Positions 1-6,860 of a stretch of DNA of 9,006 nt are shown piece by piece. The stretch is from positions 1 through 9,006 of the forward strand of contig CATKEA010000227.1 of NCBI GenBank assembly GCA_949746915.1. Direction: 5' to 3'. Under the pieces are notes generated by a model, which was given only the letters and a program-made list of their open reading frames with translations, ran no database searches and was not told where the DNA came from. Origin of the DNA: an uncultured Bacilli bacterium (GTDB lineage: Bacteria; Bacillota_I; Bacilli_A; RF39; UBA660). Each line of letters starts with the position of its first letter. The first letter of the stretch is position 1. The translations under genes and the position numbers were made by a program.

Positions 1-1
1 A

Positions 2-562
2 TCTAAAATAAATATAATTTATACATATATAATCTCAGCTATAATTGTGTCAACTTTACTTACATTATTTGTTTATTTTTTTATAGAACTTTTTTTTAAA
101 TTTTATTATGATTATTTTTCAATCACTGAAATTGTAAACTCTTGTTGTATGATTGTAATTTCTAATATTATTTCTGCTAATATAATATTTATAATTGCAA
201 TGTTTATTGATAATATAACATCATTTTCTACTTTTGAAACTTTATATGGTGTAATTATTGGTTTTTTTACGGGAGTGTATATACCAATAGGATATTATCC
301 TGGTATTATAAAAAATGTTTTCTTTTTCTTTCCGCTAACACAGACAACAAGTGTATTACGGCAGATTAATACCAATAGTATAACTACTAATATATTAAAT
401 AATTATCAAAGTGATTTACATAGTATTTTATATGAAACTTTTGGTATTCATCTTAAGTTTAATGATGGTTTAATAACATTGAAAGGGCAGTTTATATTTA
501 TATTTATTACGATAATTGTTTTACAAATAATAACTTTTGTATTAGTAGAATGTAAACAATAA
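2..562 (+). CDS. ABC-2-type transporter permease, C-terminal part (5' end outside window)
   Basis: The frame is open from base 2 with no stop before the window edge, so this is the last 186 residues of a longer protein. The GTG at 47 is not a true start. The visible part is very hydrophobic, with about four to five membrane segments. The stretch GVYIPIGYYPG, followed a few residues later by PLTQTTSVLRQI, matches the typical ABC-2 permease region where a membrane segment ends in a conserved Pro-rich turn before the last extracytoplasmic loop. A final membrane segment lies at the C-terminus and the protein ends in a short CKQ tail. ABC-2 permeases pair with an ATPase, usually encoded just upstream, to export drugs, peptides, polysaccharides or lipids. 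The partner would lie outside the window. The substrate cannot be told. Family assignment is by pattern only and is fairly likely. Confidence 0.72.
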   Translation, partial: SKINIIYTYIISAIIVSTLLTLFVYFFIELFFKFYYDYFSITEIVNSCCMIVISNIISANIIFIIAMFIDNITSFSTFETLYGVIIGFFTGVYIPIGYYPGIIKNVFFFFPLTQTTSVLRQINTNSITTNILNNYQSDLHSILYETFGIHLKFNDGLITLKGQFIFIFITIIVLQIITFVLVECKQ

Positions 563-622
563 CTTACTGATAATAAACAATGATTAATGTTTTTTACTGA
601 TGTAAAGCGTCATTTAAAAATC

Positions 623-651
623 TTGAATTTTGTCTAATTTTGTAGTAAAAT
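623..651 (+). promoter_or_regulatory. Predicted sigma-A-type promoter for the 671 gene
   Basis: The -35 element TTGAAT (623-628) and -10 element TAAAAT (646-651) are separated by exactly 17 bp. A Shine-Dalgarno site AGGTGG (659-664) follows, with ATG at 671. Transcription would begin around 658, which leaves a very short leader. Confidence 0.6.
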
Positions 652-670
652 TTATTCTAGGTGGTAGTAT

Positions 671-979
671 ATGAATTGGGATTTAGTAATATTAATCATA
701 TTAATAGCACTTGTTATATTTTTCTTCAAAGATTTTTCGGCTTTTGTGTATGGAATAGCAACAATTGATATATTTTTGCGTATTTTAGATTTTGTTAGAC
801 TTAATTTAGATGTACCAGAGATATCAAAATTAATTGCTGAATATTTGCCAAGAAGTATTCCACATGTTATATCTAAATATACAAACGGCGTCTTGTGTGA
901 TGTTGTTATGTGGGGATACGTTTTAGTATTTACAGTGTTTTTGTTTTATACAGCAAGAATTCTATGGAAGAAAAAATAA
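671..979 (+). CDS. Small hypothetical membrane protein
   Basis: I do not recognise this 102-residue protein. It has an N-terminal membrane segment (about residues 4-20) that runs into a hydrophobic, weakly amphipathic stretch. A more polar middle with charged and Pro residues (about 37-70) follows. A second clear membrane segment (about 78-97) ends in a basic RILWKKK tail, which by the positive-inside rule should be cytoplasmic. The start is well supported: AGGTGG at 659-664 precedes the ATG, and a promoter with 17-bp spacing lies upstream. A bidirectional terminator follows the stop. It therefore appears to be a single-gene transcription unit, not part of the preceding ABC-2 operon. No catalytic motif is visible and no function is proposed. 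Confidence 0.7.
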   Translation: MNWDLVILIILIALVIFFFKDFSAFVYGIATIDIFLRILDFVRLNLDVPEISKLIAEYLPRSIPHVISKYTNGVLCDVVMWGYVLVFTVFLFYTARILWKKK

Positions 980-998
980 TATGTTATTAATTTATAAT

Positions 999-1042
999 AA
1001 AACTAACTACTAGAGATTAATTCTAAATAGTTAGTTTTTTTG
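999..1042. terminator. Bidirectional rho-independent terminator between convergent genes
   Basis: The arms AAAACTAACTA (999-1009) and TAGTTAGTTTT (1028-1038) form an 11-bp perfect stem. On the + strand a U-run continues to about 1041. On the - strand the left arm ends in TTTTATTAT. It sits between the stops of the 671 gene (+) and the 1402 gene (-), so it can end both transcripts. Confidence 0.8.
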
Positions 1043-1045
1043 TTT

Positions 1046-1402
1046 TTAAGTTTCTTTTTTCTTATTTATTCCAAACATACTTCCTAGCGTTGATGATATA
1101 ATAATTATTAAATAGTAGATAAACTGTTTAAATGAGAAGCTTATATTAAAAGCAAGAATGCTAACAAGTAAAAAAGTTGCAACAATTATTGATCCTAATT
1201 TTATACCTTCTAAGTATCCACGGTTTAAAGTATTAGTACCTAAGTAAGTCCCTCCAATAAATAAAGAAATTATTGGGATGATTAGAATTATCCAGTTAAA
1301 TATATTTTTGTTTAGTAAATCAAAATAATAAAGGACAGTTGTGATAATACTTAATATTAATATTGGAGTAAAGACATATAGGAGACTTTTTAAATATTTC
1401 AT
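1046..1402 (-). CDS. TIGR04086-family membrane protein
   Basis: This 118-residue integral membrane protein has four predicted membrane segments (about 8-27, 36-56, 66-86 and 92-114) and a short basic C-terminal tail KKKET. The pattern of a hydrophobic second segment ending in FIGGTYLG, then a short loop RGYLEGIKLG leading into the third segment, matches the TIGR04086 family of small Bacillota membrane proteins in both size and glycine placement. The biochemical role of that family is unknown to me. The start is supported by AAGAGGTG (complement of 1408-1415) five bases ahead of the ATG. It is divergent from the DUF421 gene, with about 75 bp between the two starts, and I see no convincing promoter for it there. 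The bidirectional terminator at 999-1042 ends its transcript. Confidence 0.75.
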   Translation of the reverse strand: MKYLKSLLYVFTPILILSIITTVLYYFDLLNKNIFNWIILIIPIISLFIGGTYLGTNTLNRGYLEGIKLGSIIVATFLLVSILAFNISFSFKQFIYYLIIIISSTLGSMFGINKKKET

Positions 1403-1477
1403 GAAAACACCTCTTAGTTAATTCTACTTATTTTGAATAAAAATATTCCATATTACCATAATAATAATGGTGATACT

Positions 1478-2125
1478 ATGGATTATGTTACAGTACTTAC
1501 TAGAACATTTTTATTTTATGTATTAATTACAGTTTTATATCGTTTTATGGGAAAAAGGGAAATAGGTCAGCTTGGTATTGTCGATTTGATTGTTTCTATT
1601 TTAATTGCTGAACTTGCGGCTATGTCAATTGATAATCATGAAGAATCTGTTTTCTTATCGATTTTGCCAATAGTATTTTTAGTGGTTATTCAAATAATTA
1701 TGAGTTATATTTCTTTGAAAAATGCTAAGATAAGAGATATGTTTGATGGTGTTCCTTCAATTATGATAAATAAAGGTGTTATTAATTTTAAAGAGATGGT
1801 AAGACAGCGTTATAATATAGATGATTTACTTACTCAATTAAGAGAGCAACATATTAAAAGTATTAGTGAGGTTGATTATGCTATTTTAGAAAATAGTGGA
1901 AAATTAAGTGTTTTTAAAAAGAAAGATAATAAATTTGGGGATTATCCTCTTCCTGTTATTTTAGATGGAAAGATGCAAGAAGATACACTTAATGATTTAA
2001 ATTTAAGTGAAAAGAAGATTTATGATTTTTTAAAAGTAGATAAGTTAAAATTAGAGGATGTTTTTTATGCTTTTTATCAAAATAAACAATTATATATTAT
2101 AAAGCAAAATGATTTGCAAAAATAA
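1478..2125 (+). CDS. DUF421 / YetF-type membrane protein
   Basis: This is a 215-residue protein from the ATG at 1478. That start is chosen because GGTGAT (1469-1474) sits just ahead of it. The frame could be extended to a TTG at 1433, but that adds an Asn-rich segment with no ribosome site. The N-terminal third has three membrane segments (about 5-22, 34-51 and 57-76). The motif RFMGKREIGQLGIVDLI (about 22-38) is diagnostic of DUF421 proteins such as B. subtilis YetF. The soluble C-terminal part carries the family pattern G-P, then NKGVIN, then RYNIDDLLTQLREQ, then a stretch ending in LENSGKLSV (about 88-155). A predicted alpha/beta tail follows. Family members are membrane proteins whose exact role is poorly defined; some relatives affect spore properties. 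Length is normal and no damage is seen. It is a single gene with a strong terminator. Confidence 0.88.
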   Translation: MDYVTVLTRTFLFYVLITVLYRFMGKREIGQLGIVDLIVSILIAELAAMSIDNHEESVFLSILPIVFLVVIQIIMSYISLKNAKIRDMFDGVPSIMINKGVINFKEMVRQRYNIDDLLTQLREQHIKSISEVDYAILENSGKLSVFKKKDNKFGDYPLPVILDGKMQEDTLNDLNLSEKKIYDFLKVDKLKLEDVFYAFYQNKQLYIIKQNDLQK

Positions 2126-2160
2126 AACCATAGTAGGGGAGTATCTTACTATGGTTTTAA
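2124..2160. terminator. Rho-independent terminator of the DUF421 gene, likely bidirectional
   Basis: The arms AAAACCATAGTA (2124-2135) and TACTATGGTTTT (2147-2158) give a 12-bp perfect stem with an 11-nt loop. The left arm overlaps the stop codon at 2123-2125. On the - strand the stem is followed by TTTTATTTTTG, a good U-tract, so it can also stop transcripts of the convergent ABC operon. Confidence 0.85.
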
Positions 2161-2166
2161 TCTATA

Positions 2167-2216
2167 TAATAATCACTTAAAAGTTAGGTGAGAGTAATAA
2201 TTAAAAGTGATTATTA
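2167..2216. repeat. Long inverted repeat downstream of the ABC operon
   Basis: The arms TAATAATCACTT (2167-2178) and AAGTGATTATTA (2205-2216) are perfectly complementary over 12 bp and separated by a 26-nt loop. It begins 7 bp past the ATPase stop on the - strand. No U-tract follows on either strand, so it is not a textbook terminator. It may protect the 3' end of the ABC mRNA or act together with the neighbouring hairpin at 2124-2160. Confidence 0.5.
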
Positions 2217-2222
2217 CCAAAT

Positions 2223-2891
2223 TTATTGTGCTTCTTTTAAGTTACCGTTTGCTAAGAAGTAGACTTTGTCAGAAGCTTTTTTTACATATTCTGAGTGAGA
2301 TATAATAATAACGCATTTATTTTCTTCATGTGCTAATTTTGTTAGAAGGTTAATTATATCTTCTTCAGTATCTCTATCCAAATTACCAGTTGGTTCATCT
2401 GCTAATATTATTTCAGCGTCATAAGATAATGCTCTTGCAATACTTACTCTTTGTTGTTCGCCACCTGATAATTGTAAAACTTTTCTTTTGGCTTTAGTTT
2501 CATCTAGTCCAACTTTTTTTAAGAGGGTTAGTGCTAAAGCTTTTTTTTCTTTGTCATTTATTTTGATATTAGAAATATTCATAGATAAAATGACATTTTC
2601 TAGTGCTGTTAAATGGGGTAGTAAGTTGAAACTTTGAAATACTATCCCCATATTAGTAGAACGATATTTATCATTATTAATTTTAGAAATATCTTGGTCT
2701 TTATAGGAAATTATTCCACTAGATGGTGTTTCAAGTCCTGCTAGTAGGGATAATAGTGTTGTTTTACCAGCACCACTTCTACCAAATATTCCGTAAATAA
2801 TGCCAGTTTTGAAATTGGCATTGATGTTTTTTAATACCAGTTTCTCTTTATCGTAGGAGAAACTTACATTATCAATTTTTAAAATATTCAT
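2223..2891 (-). CDS. ABC transporter ATP-binding protein (MacB/LolD type)
   Basis: This 222-residue nucleotide-binding subunit has every expected motif. They are Walker A GRSGAGKT (37-44), Q-loop Gln86 in VFQSFNLLP, signature LSGGE (141-145), Walker B IILADE (161-166), D-loop GNLD (169-172) and switch His199. The VFQSFNLLPHLTALENV and ADEPTGNLD forms are typical of the MacB/LolD/FtsE class, which drives mechanotransmission-type exporters or extractors rather than classical channels. Length is normal for the class. It sits 14 bp after the permease stop, with its Shine-Dalgarno site AAAGGAGA (complement of 2896-2903) inside that gap, so the two genes are co-transcribed. The ATPase dimer would act in the cytoplasm on the permease at 2906-4378. 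Hairpins at 2167-2216 and 2124-2160 lie downstream. Substrate is unknown. Confidence 0.93.
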   Translation of the reverse strand: MNILKIDNVSFSYDKEKLVLKNINANFKTGIIYGIFGRSGAGKTTLLSLLAGLETPSSGIISYKDQDISKINNDKYRSTNMGIVFQSFNLLPHLTALENVILSMNISNIKINDKEKKALALTLLKKVGLDETKAKRKVLQLSGGEQQRVSIARALSYDAEIILADEPTGNLDRDTEEDIINLLTKLAHEENKCVIIISHSEYVKKASDKVYFLANGNLKEAQ

Positions 2892-2905
2892 TTGTTTCTC
2901 CTTTC

Positions 2906-4378
2906 TTATGTTTTATCTTGTAGTATTTTATTTGGTTCATATTTTGTAACAAAACTAACTGCTATTATTCCACTAATTAAAGTAAGTAGTAAACTTACTA
3001 GGAAAAGTTTGGTAATTGTAGTTAGATCAGTAGATACATTTAAACTGTCTATATAGTTAGTGTTATTGTTGATGACTTTGTCTAAAGTATTGTTACTTGG
3101 TCTATTTCCAAAGTTAGGTTTACCTCCAAAATTATCATCAATATTGTTTTGCTTTTCTTGATATGATGTTACTTCTTTTTTTAACATGATATTAGTAACT
3201 TTTTGACTAGATAGTGTTCCAATTGTTGTACCTATTATTAGAGAAATTAGTGCTACTAAAAAGGTTTCACTAATTAGTTGTGCAGTTACTTTGATTTTAC
3301 TCATTCCGATTGCTCTTAGTATACCAATTTCATATTTTCTGTCTTTGATATTTATAATATTTAGTACTGCTAAAATGATACCTCCAACTATTAGAATTAC
3401 TATTAGAAAGACAAATGAGAAGTCACTAATATTTTGAATTGGTTTTAGACTTGCTATAATTTCATCTTCGTTGGTTTTAGTGTTGTAGTAATTGCTTAGG
3501 CCTTTTTCTTTAGCTTCTGTTATAAAACTATTTAGATTATCTTCATCTTTTAGAATAAATCTTGCTGTTAGACCATTACTATTAGTCATTCTTTTGTAAC
3601 CTGTTTCGACGGCTTCTTCATTGTCATTAATTATTTTGTTGATAGATGTTAAATTTGTATATATTTGGTTTCTAGAGTTCATTGCAGAAAGTCCCATAAA
3701 GCTGTTATCTTCTATACTTGAAGTGTCTTTGTAGATTCCGACTATAGTAAATTTGTAAGTCTTTTTTTCATTTGTTGGATAGTAAAACTTTATTGTGTCT
3801 CCAATTGATAAATCGTTTTCTTTACTTAAGTCCTCAGAAATAATTATTTGTTTTTCTTCTGACTCATTGTCTATAAATTCTCCATCAATAATTTTTTTTG
3901 TACCATTTAGAAAATCGTCTAGATAAGAAAAATTAGAATATGAAGTAAAACGATAATTGCCTATATTTAGGTTCATTTTATTATTTTTAAATTCTTTTCT
4001 TGGTTCCACATTATCTGGTAGTTCTAATTTTTCAAAATCTACTGCTTCAATTTCATTACTTGACATACTTACTTCTAATGTGTAGAAGTAATCACTTAGC
4101 AGTTTACTATCACCAATACTTTTTACTAAATCAACATCCATAGTTTTGAAATTGGTTTTATCATCATCACTTGCTTGTCTTAAATCCATTGGATTAAGTT
4201 CGAAGGATACTTCAAGTGGCGAGGATTCTTTATAGCTAGTAACAAGAAGGTTTCCTGATTTATTAATTGTTAAGCTAATACAAGAACTTATTGTTATAAT
4301 AGTGATGATAATCCCAATTAAAATATTTTTGCCTTTTCTACGAGTCATATTTAGTAAAGCATTTTTTAATATGTACAT
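2906..4378 (-). CDS. ABC transporter permease, FtsX/MacB family
   Basis: This 490-residue permease has the MacB layout. One membrane segment lies near the N-terminus (about 18-38), followed by a large extracytoplasmic domain (about 40-317). Three C-terminal membrane segments (about 319-342, 367-390 and 456-477) form the FtsX core. The core motif RKYEIGILRAIGMS (347-360) is the cytoplasmic coupling region seen throughout the family. GDTIKFYY then YKFTIVGIYKD (about 193-217) is the usual beta-rich end of the periplasmic-core domain. An unusually long polar loop (about 398-453), rich in Asn and Gly, separates the last two membrane segments. The start is supported by AAAGGAGAG (complement of 4383-4391). 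It is first in a two-gene operon with the ATPase. A predicted response-regulator site lies upstream. The single permease fits a homodimer that exports peptides, toxins or lipids; substrate unknown. Confidence 0.9.
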   Translation of the reverse strand: MYILKNALLNMTRRKGKNILIGIIITIITISSCISLTINKSGNLLVTSYKESSPLEVSFELNPMDLRQASDDDKTNFKTMDVDLVKSIGDSKLLSDYFYTLEVSMSSNEIEAVDFEKLELPDNVEPRKEFKNNKMNLNIGNYRFTSYSNFSYLDDFLNGTKKIIDGEFIDNESEEKQIIISEDLSKENDLSIGDTIKFYYPTNEKKTYKFTIVGIYKDTSSIEDNSFMGLSAMNSRNQIYTNLTSINKIINDNEEAVETGYKRMTNSNGLTARFILKDEDNLNSFITEAKEKGLSNYYNTKTNEDEIIASLKPIQNISDFSFVFLIVILIVGGIILAVLNIINIKDRKYEIGILRAIGMSKIKVTAQLISETFLVALISLIIGTTIGTLSSQKVTNIMLKKEVTSYQEKQNNIDDNFGGKPNFGNRPSNNTLDKVINNNTNYIDSLNVSTDLTTITKLFLVSLLLTLISGIIAVSFVTKYEPNKILQDKT

Positions 4379-4408
4379 TTTTCTCTCCTTTCTTTAAGTT
4401 ACAATATA

Positions 4409-4441
4409 ATTATATTTTTTATCTGTGAAAATAACGTGAAA
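4409..4441 (-). promoter_or_regulatory. ABC operon promoter with 11-bp-period response-regulator boxes
   Basis: Read on the - strand there is TTTCAC (4441-4436), 5 bp, TTTCAC (4430-4425), 10 bp, then a perfect -10 TATAAT (4414-4409). No good -35 exists at the expected place, and the repeats cover that zone. A tandem 6-N5-6 repeat is the typical footprint of OmpR/PhoB-family dimers that activate by replacing the -35. The same design occurs upstream of the response regulator at 7531-7562. A further half-site GTGAAG (4458-4463, + strand) lies exactly 22 bp beyond the second repeat, in phase. Confidence 0.6.
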
Positions 4442-4446
4442 GATAG

Positions 4447-4475
4447 TTGATTGTTCTGTGAAGATATGCTAAAAT
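4447..4475 (+). promoter_or_regulatory. Promoter of the 4501 gene
   Basis: The -35 element TTGATT (4447-4452) and -10 element TAAAAT (4470-4475) are 17 bp apart. TG at 4467-4468 gives an extended -10. The -35 begins 5 bp after the GTGAAA repeats used by the divergent ABC promoter, and the half-site GTGAAG at 4458-4463 falls in its spacer. The two divergent promoters may therefore share control. Confidence 0.6.
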
Positions 4476-4500
4476 GAATAAAGGATAGGGATGTGAAAAC

Positions 4501-4902
4501 ATGAAAATATATTATATTCTTTGCGCTAGTATTCCATTAGTTATTTTCTTTCTTTCCTTTAATACGCTTGATAAGAAGATTAGGAACAATCGCTTAAAGT
4601 ATGCAATTTTTTCGATACTTTCGATACTTGTTAATGGTTATCTTGTTTATCATGAATTTATTGTTGGAAGTGTTAGTGATATGCAAGTATTTTTGGATTA
4701 TCCATATCTACAATTAGTTCCAACTGTACTTGTAGTAATTAGTTTTATGTTTTATAAAAAAGGAAAAAGTAAAGAAGCTGTAATTGATGCAGATAGAATT
4801 TCTAATAGTGTTGAGGAAATGCGTTTTAGAAAAAGAAGTCAAAGGACTTCTATTGATATAGCAACTAGTGATGATAGTGGTGATGATTCAGAAATATTGT
4901 AA
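4501..4902 (+). CDS. Hypothetical three-TM membrane protein with acidic tail
   Basis: I do not recognise this 133-residue protein. It has three predicted membrane segments (about 3-20, 34-52 and 68-86). A cytoplasmic tail of about 47 residues follows. It starts very basic (KKGKSK, then RFRKRSQR) and ends in an acidic Ser/Asp stretch (SDDSGDDSEIL). The ATG at 4501 is preceded by an AAGGATAGGG purine run (about 4481-4490) and by a good promoter. Its stop codon overlaps the stem of its own terminator, so it is probably monocistronic. It is divergent from the ABC operon and shares its control region with that operon's predicted response-regulator boxes, which hints at a link to the transporter or the two-component system. 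That link is inferred from position only. No enzyme motif is seen. Confidence 0.72.
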   Translation: MKIYYILCASIPLVIFFLSFNTLDKKIRNNRLKYAIFSILSILVNGYLVYHEFIVGSVSDMQVFLDYPYLQLVPTVLVVISFMFYKKGKSKEAVIDADRISNSVEEMRFRKRSQRTSIDIATSDDSGDDSEIL

Positions 4903-4936
4903 GGTAGTATTTTAAAGATACTACTTTTATTTTTTA
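4901..4936 (+). terminator. Rho-independent terminator of the 4501 gene
   Basis: The arms GTAGTAT (4904-4910) and ATACTAC (4918-4924) form the core stem. G-U and A-U pairs down to 4901 extend it. The loop has seven bases, and an almost pure T run follows to about 4936. The left arm overlaps the stop codon at 4900-4902. Confidence 0.72.
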
Positions 4937-4956
4937 TTAGAAAGGAAATTTTGATT

Positions 4957-5460
4957 ATGTATATATTAATTTTATGTATTAAAATATTTTTAGTAAGAAT
5001 TATTGATGTTAGTTTAGGTACTGTTAGAACTTTATTTACAGTTAAAGGTAAGAATTTTGTTGCTAGCTGTATTGGTTTTTTTGAAATACTTGTTTGGTTT
5101 TTAATTGTTAAAGAGGCACTTAATACTGATGAAGAAAGTATTTTTATAGCTATTAGTTATGCGCTTGGATTTGCAACTGGTACTTATGTTGGTGGAATAG
5201 TATCAGATTTATTTATGGATGGAACTTTGGGAGTATTTGTGACATTAAGTAGTAAAGATCAAAGCATTGTTGATAGTATTAGAAAAGCTGGTTATGTTTT
5301 AAGTGTTATTGATGTAAAAGGGTATGATAAGGAAAAATATTTACTTCTTCTAGAAGTTGATAAAAAAAGAATCAATAAGCTTAAGAAACTTATTAATTCT
5401 TTGGATAGTAAGGCTTTCTTAGTAGTAAATGAAACTAAGTATGTTCAAAATGGCTTTTAA
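4957..5460 (+). CDS. UPF0316 / DUF5698 (DUF2179) membrane protein
   Basis: This is a 167-residue protein from the ATG at 4957, which lies 10 bp after an AAAGGA site (4941-4946). A TTG two codons upstream (4951) is in frame but too close to that site. The N-terminal half has three membrane segments (about 1-18, 33-52 and 62-84). The motif RIIDVSLGTVRTLFTVKGK (about 14-32) and the glycine-rich GFATGTYVGG (71-80) are the hallmarks of the UPF0316 family (DUF5698). The C-terminal half (about 90-165) is soluble, with a pattern of strands and a Lys-rich helix fitting the small DUF2179 domain. No reaction is established for the family that I know of. Its stop overlaps the histidine kinase stop on the other strand. 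A terminator upstream separates it from the 4501 gene, and I see no clear promoter of its own. Confidence 0.85.
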   Translation: MYILILCIKIFLVRIIDVSLGTVRTLFTVKGKNFVASCIGFFEILVWFLIVKEALNTDEESIFIAISYALGFATGTYVGGIVSDLFMDGTLGVFVTLSSKDQSIVDSIRKAGYVLSVIDVKGYDKEKYLLLLEVDKKRINKLKKLINSLDSKAFLVVNETKYVQNGF

Positions 5461-6860
5461 GGTTTTTTATCAATAATTGGCATTTGAAAGTAGAAACATG
5501 TTCCTTTATTTTTTGTACTTTCAACACCATAGTTGAATTCATGTTTTTCTAAGATATTTTTAACAATAGATAATCCTAGTCCTGTACCAATAACATTTCT
5601 TTGGTGATTTTTATCTTTTTTGTAATATTTATCCCAGATATTTTTTATATCATTTTTACTGATACCTTTACCGGTATCTTTTATTTTTAGCGTTATAAAT
5701 TTGTTATCTATTTTGTATTCAATAAATACTTTTTTGTCATCTCCAGTATAATTTATAGCATTATTAATTAGGTTATAGATAACTTGTTCTATTTTTTGTT
5801 TGTCAGCTTCTATATATATTTCTTCTTTTTCGTTAAAAATAAAGGTATATTCTTCGGTAGTAGTAAAGATTTGATATCTATTTAGAATTGTTGTTATTAG
5901 TTCATTTAGAGAAAATGTTTCTAATTTTAAGTTTACAGCATTACTTTCTAGCGAAGATAGAGATAAAATATCATTTACTAATAAGTTTAAACGATCTACT
6001 TCTTCAATAATAGTATTTAGATTTTTTTCACGTTTTTCTTTATTTTTATATGTTAAATCTCTAACCATTTCAGCATAGGCTTTAATCATAGTAAGTGGTG
6101 TTTTTAAATCATGTGAGACATTTGCCATTAAATCACGTCTTAGTTCATCGGTTCTACTCATTTCACATCTAGCGTAGTTAAGTGTTTTATTTAAAGTGGC
6201 AATTTCTTCAATATCATTTGTTTCATCGAAATATATATCAAAGTCACCAAGGGCTAGCTTTTTGGCTTGAATATTCATTTTTTCTAAGGGAGATGCAATC
6301 TTTCTTGAGATAAAGAAAGCAATGATAACAGAAATTAAAAGAACTATAATTGTTACATAAATTAATTGACTAGTTAGAATTTTTACAGTTGAATCAATTG
6401 GTGCTAGAGAACTGTTTATAAATAAATAGATATTTGGATTTATTTTAGTACTATAAATAATAGATTTATTATGAAGTGTAGGATTGGTTATTTTGAAAGC
6501 TTGTTCAGTCAAATCATTATTTATAAAAAGATATCTATAGTAAGCAGTGTGAGCATTTAAACATTCTTTTTTGAAGGCTGCGCTTTCATAAATTTTTTCG
6601 CCTTTTTTGTTAGTTACTTCAATACAAACACCAGTTTTAAAAGCAATTTCATCTAATTTGGTTAGACTATTAGTTTTTTGTATTTCATTAATTATTTCAT
6701 TAGCTGCTTTTTTTATTTCTTTTGTTTTATATGATTCATAGTATTTATCAAGAAATATTACTTGGAATAGCCAAAGAAATGTTAAGATAAGAACAGAAAA
6801 GATTATTAAAAACTTTAATATTTTGGTACTTAAAGATTTACTCTTAATCTTTGATTTCAA
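5457..6860 (-). CDS. Sensor histidine kinase
   Basis: This 467-residue membrane kinase pairs with the response regulator encoded just upstream. A first membrane segment (about 15-37) is followed by an extracytoplasmic sensor domain of about 125 residues (38-163). A second membrane segment (about 165-185) leads to a HAMP linker (about 185-238). The HisKA helix carries the phospho-accepting His250 in NVSHDLKTPL. The ATPase domain has the N-box NLINNAINYT (363-372), G1 DTGKGI (395-400) and G2 GTGLGL (425-430), so it looks active. The sensor holds two cysteines (Cys79 and Cys100). The start is the TTG at 6860, inside the regulator gene (17-bp overlap). Only a weak GGAT ribosome site lies ahead of it, so translation is probably coupled. 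The large sensor argues against an intramembrane-sensing BceS-type kinase. The ligand is unknown. Confidence 0.92.
   Translation of the reverse strand: MKSKIKSKSLSTKILKFLIIFSVLILTFLWLFQVIFLDKYYESYKTKEIKKAANEIINEIQKTNSLTKLDEIAFKTGVCIEVTNKKGEKIYESAAFKKECLNAHTAYYRYLFINNDLTEQAFKITNPTLHNKSIIYSTKINPNIYLFINSSLAPIDSTVKILTSQLIYVTIIVLLISVIIAFFISRKIASPLEKMNIQAKKLALGDFDIYFDETNDIEEIATLNKTLNYARCEMSRTDELRRDLMANVSHDLKTPLTMIKAYAEMVRDLTYKNKEKREKNLNTIIEEVDRLNLLVNDILSLSSLESNAVNLKLETFSLNELITTILNRYQIFTTTEEYTFIFNEKEEIYIEADKQKIEQVIYNLINNAINYTGDDKKVFIEYKIDNKFITLKIKDTGKGISKNDIKNIWDKYYKKDKNHQRNVIGTGLGLSIVKNILEKHEFNYGVESTKNKGTCFYFQMPIIDKKP

Noticed and set aside
47..49. GTG as the start of the first gene
   Set aside because: The same frame is open back to base 2 with hydrophobic, permease-like residues, so the gene simply begins outside the window.
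575..595. Possible terminator after the ABC-2 permease gene
   Set aside because: The stem is only five A/T-rich base pairs with an inner mismatch. The T-run after it is not enough to support a call.
1433..1477. TTG start and 15-residue N-terminal extension of the DUF421 protein
   Set aside because: No ribosome site precedes it, the extension is Asn-rich and unlike the family, and a GGTGAT site sits just ahead of the ATG at 1478.
1403..1477. Promoter pair in the divergent gap between the TIGR04086 and DUF421 genes
   Set aside because: TTGAAT (1433-1438) with CATAAT at 18 bp would place the transcript start inside the DUF421 ribosome site. Nothing convincing was found on the other strand.
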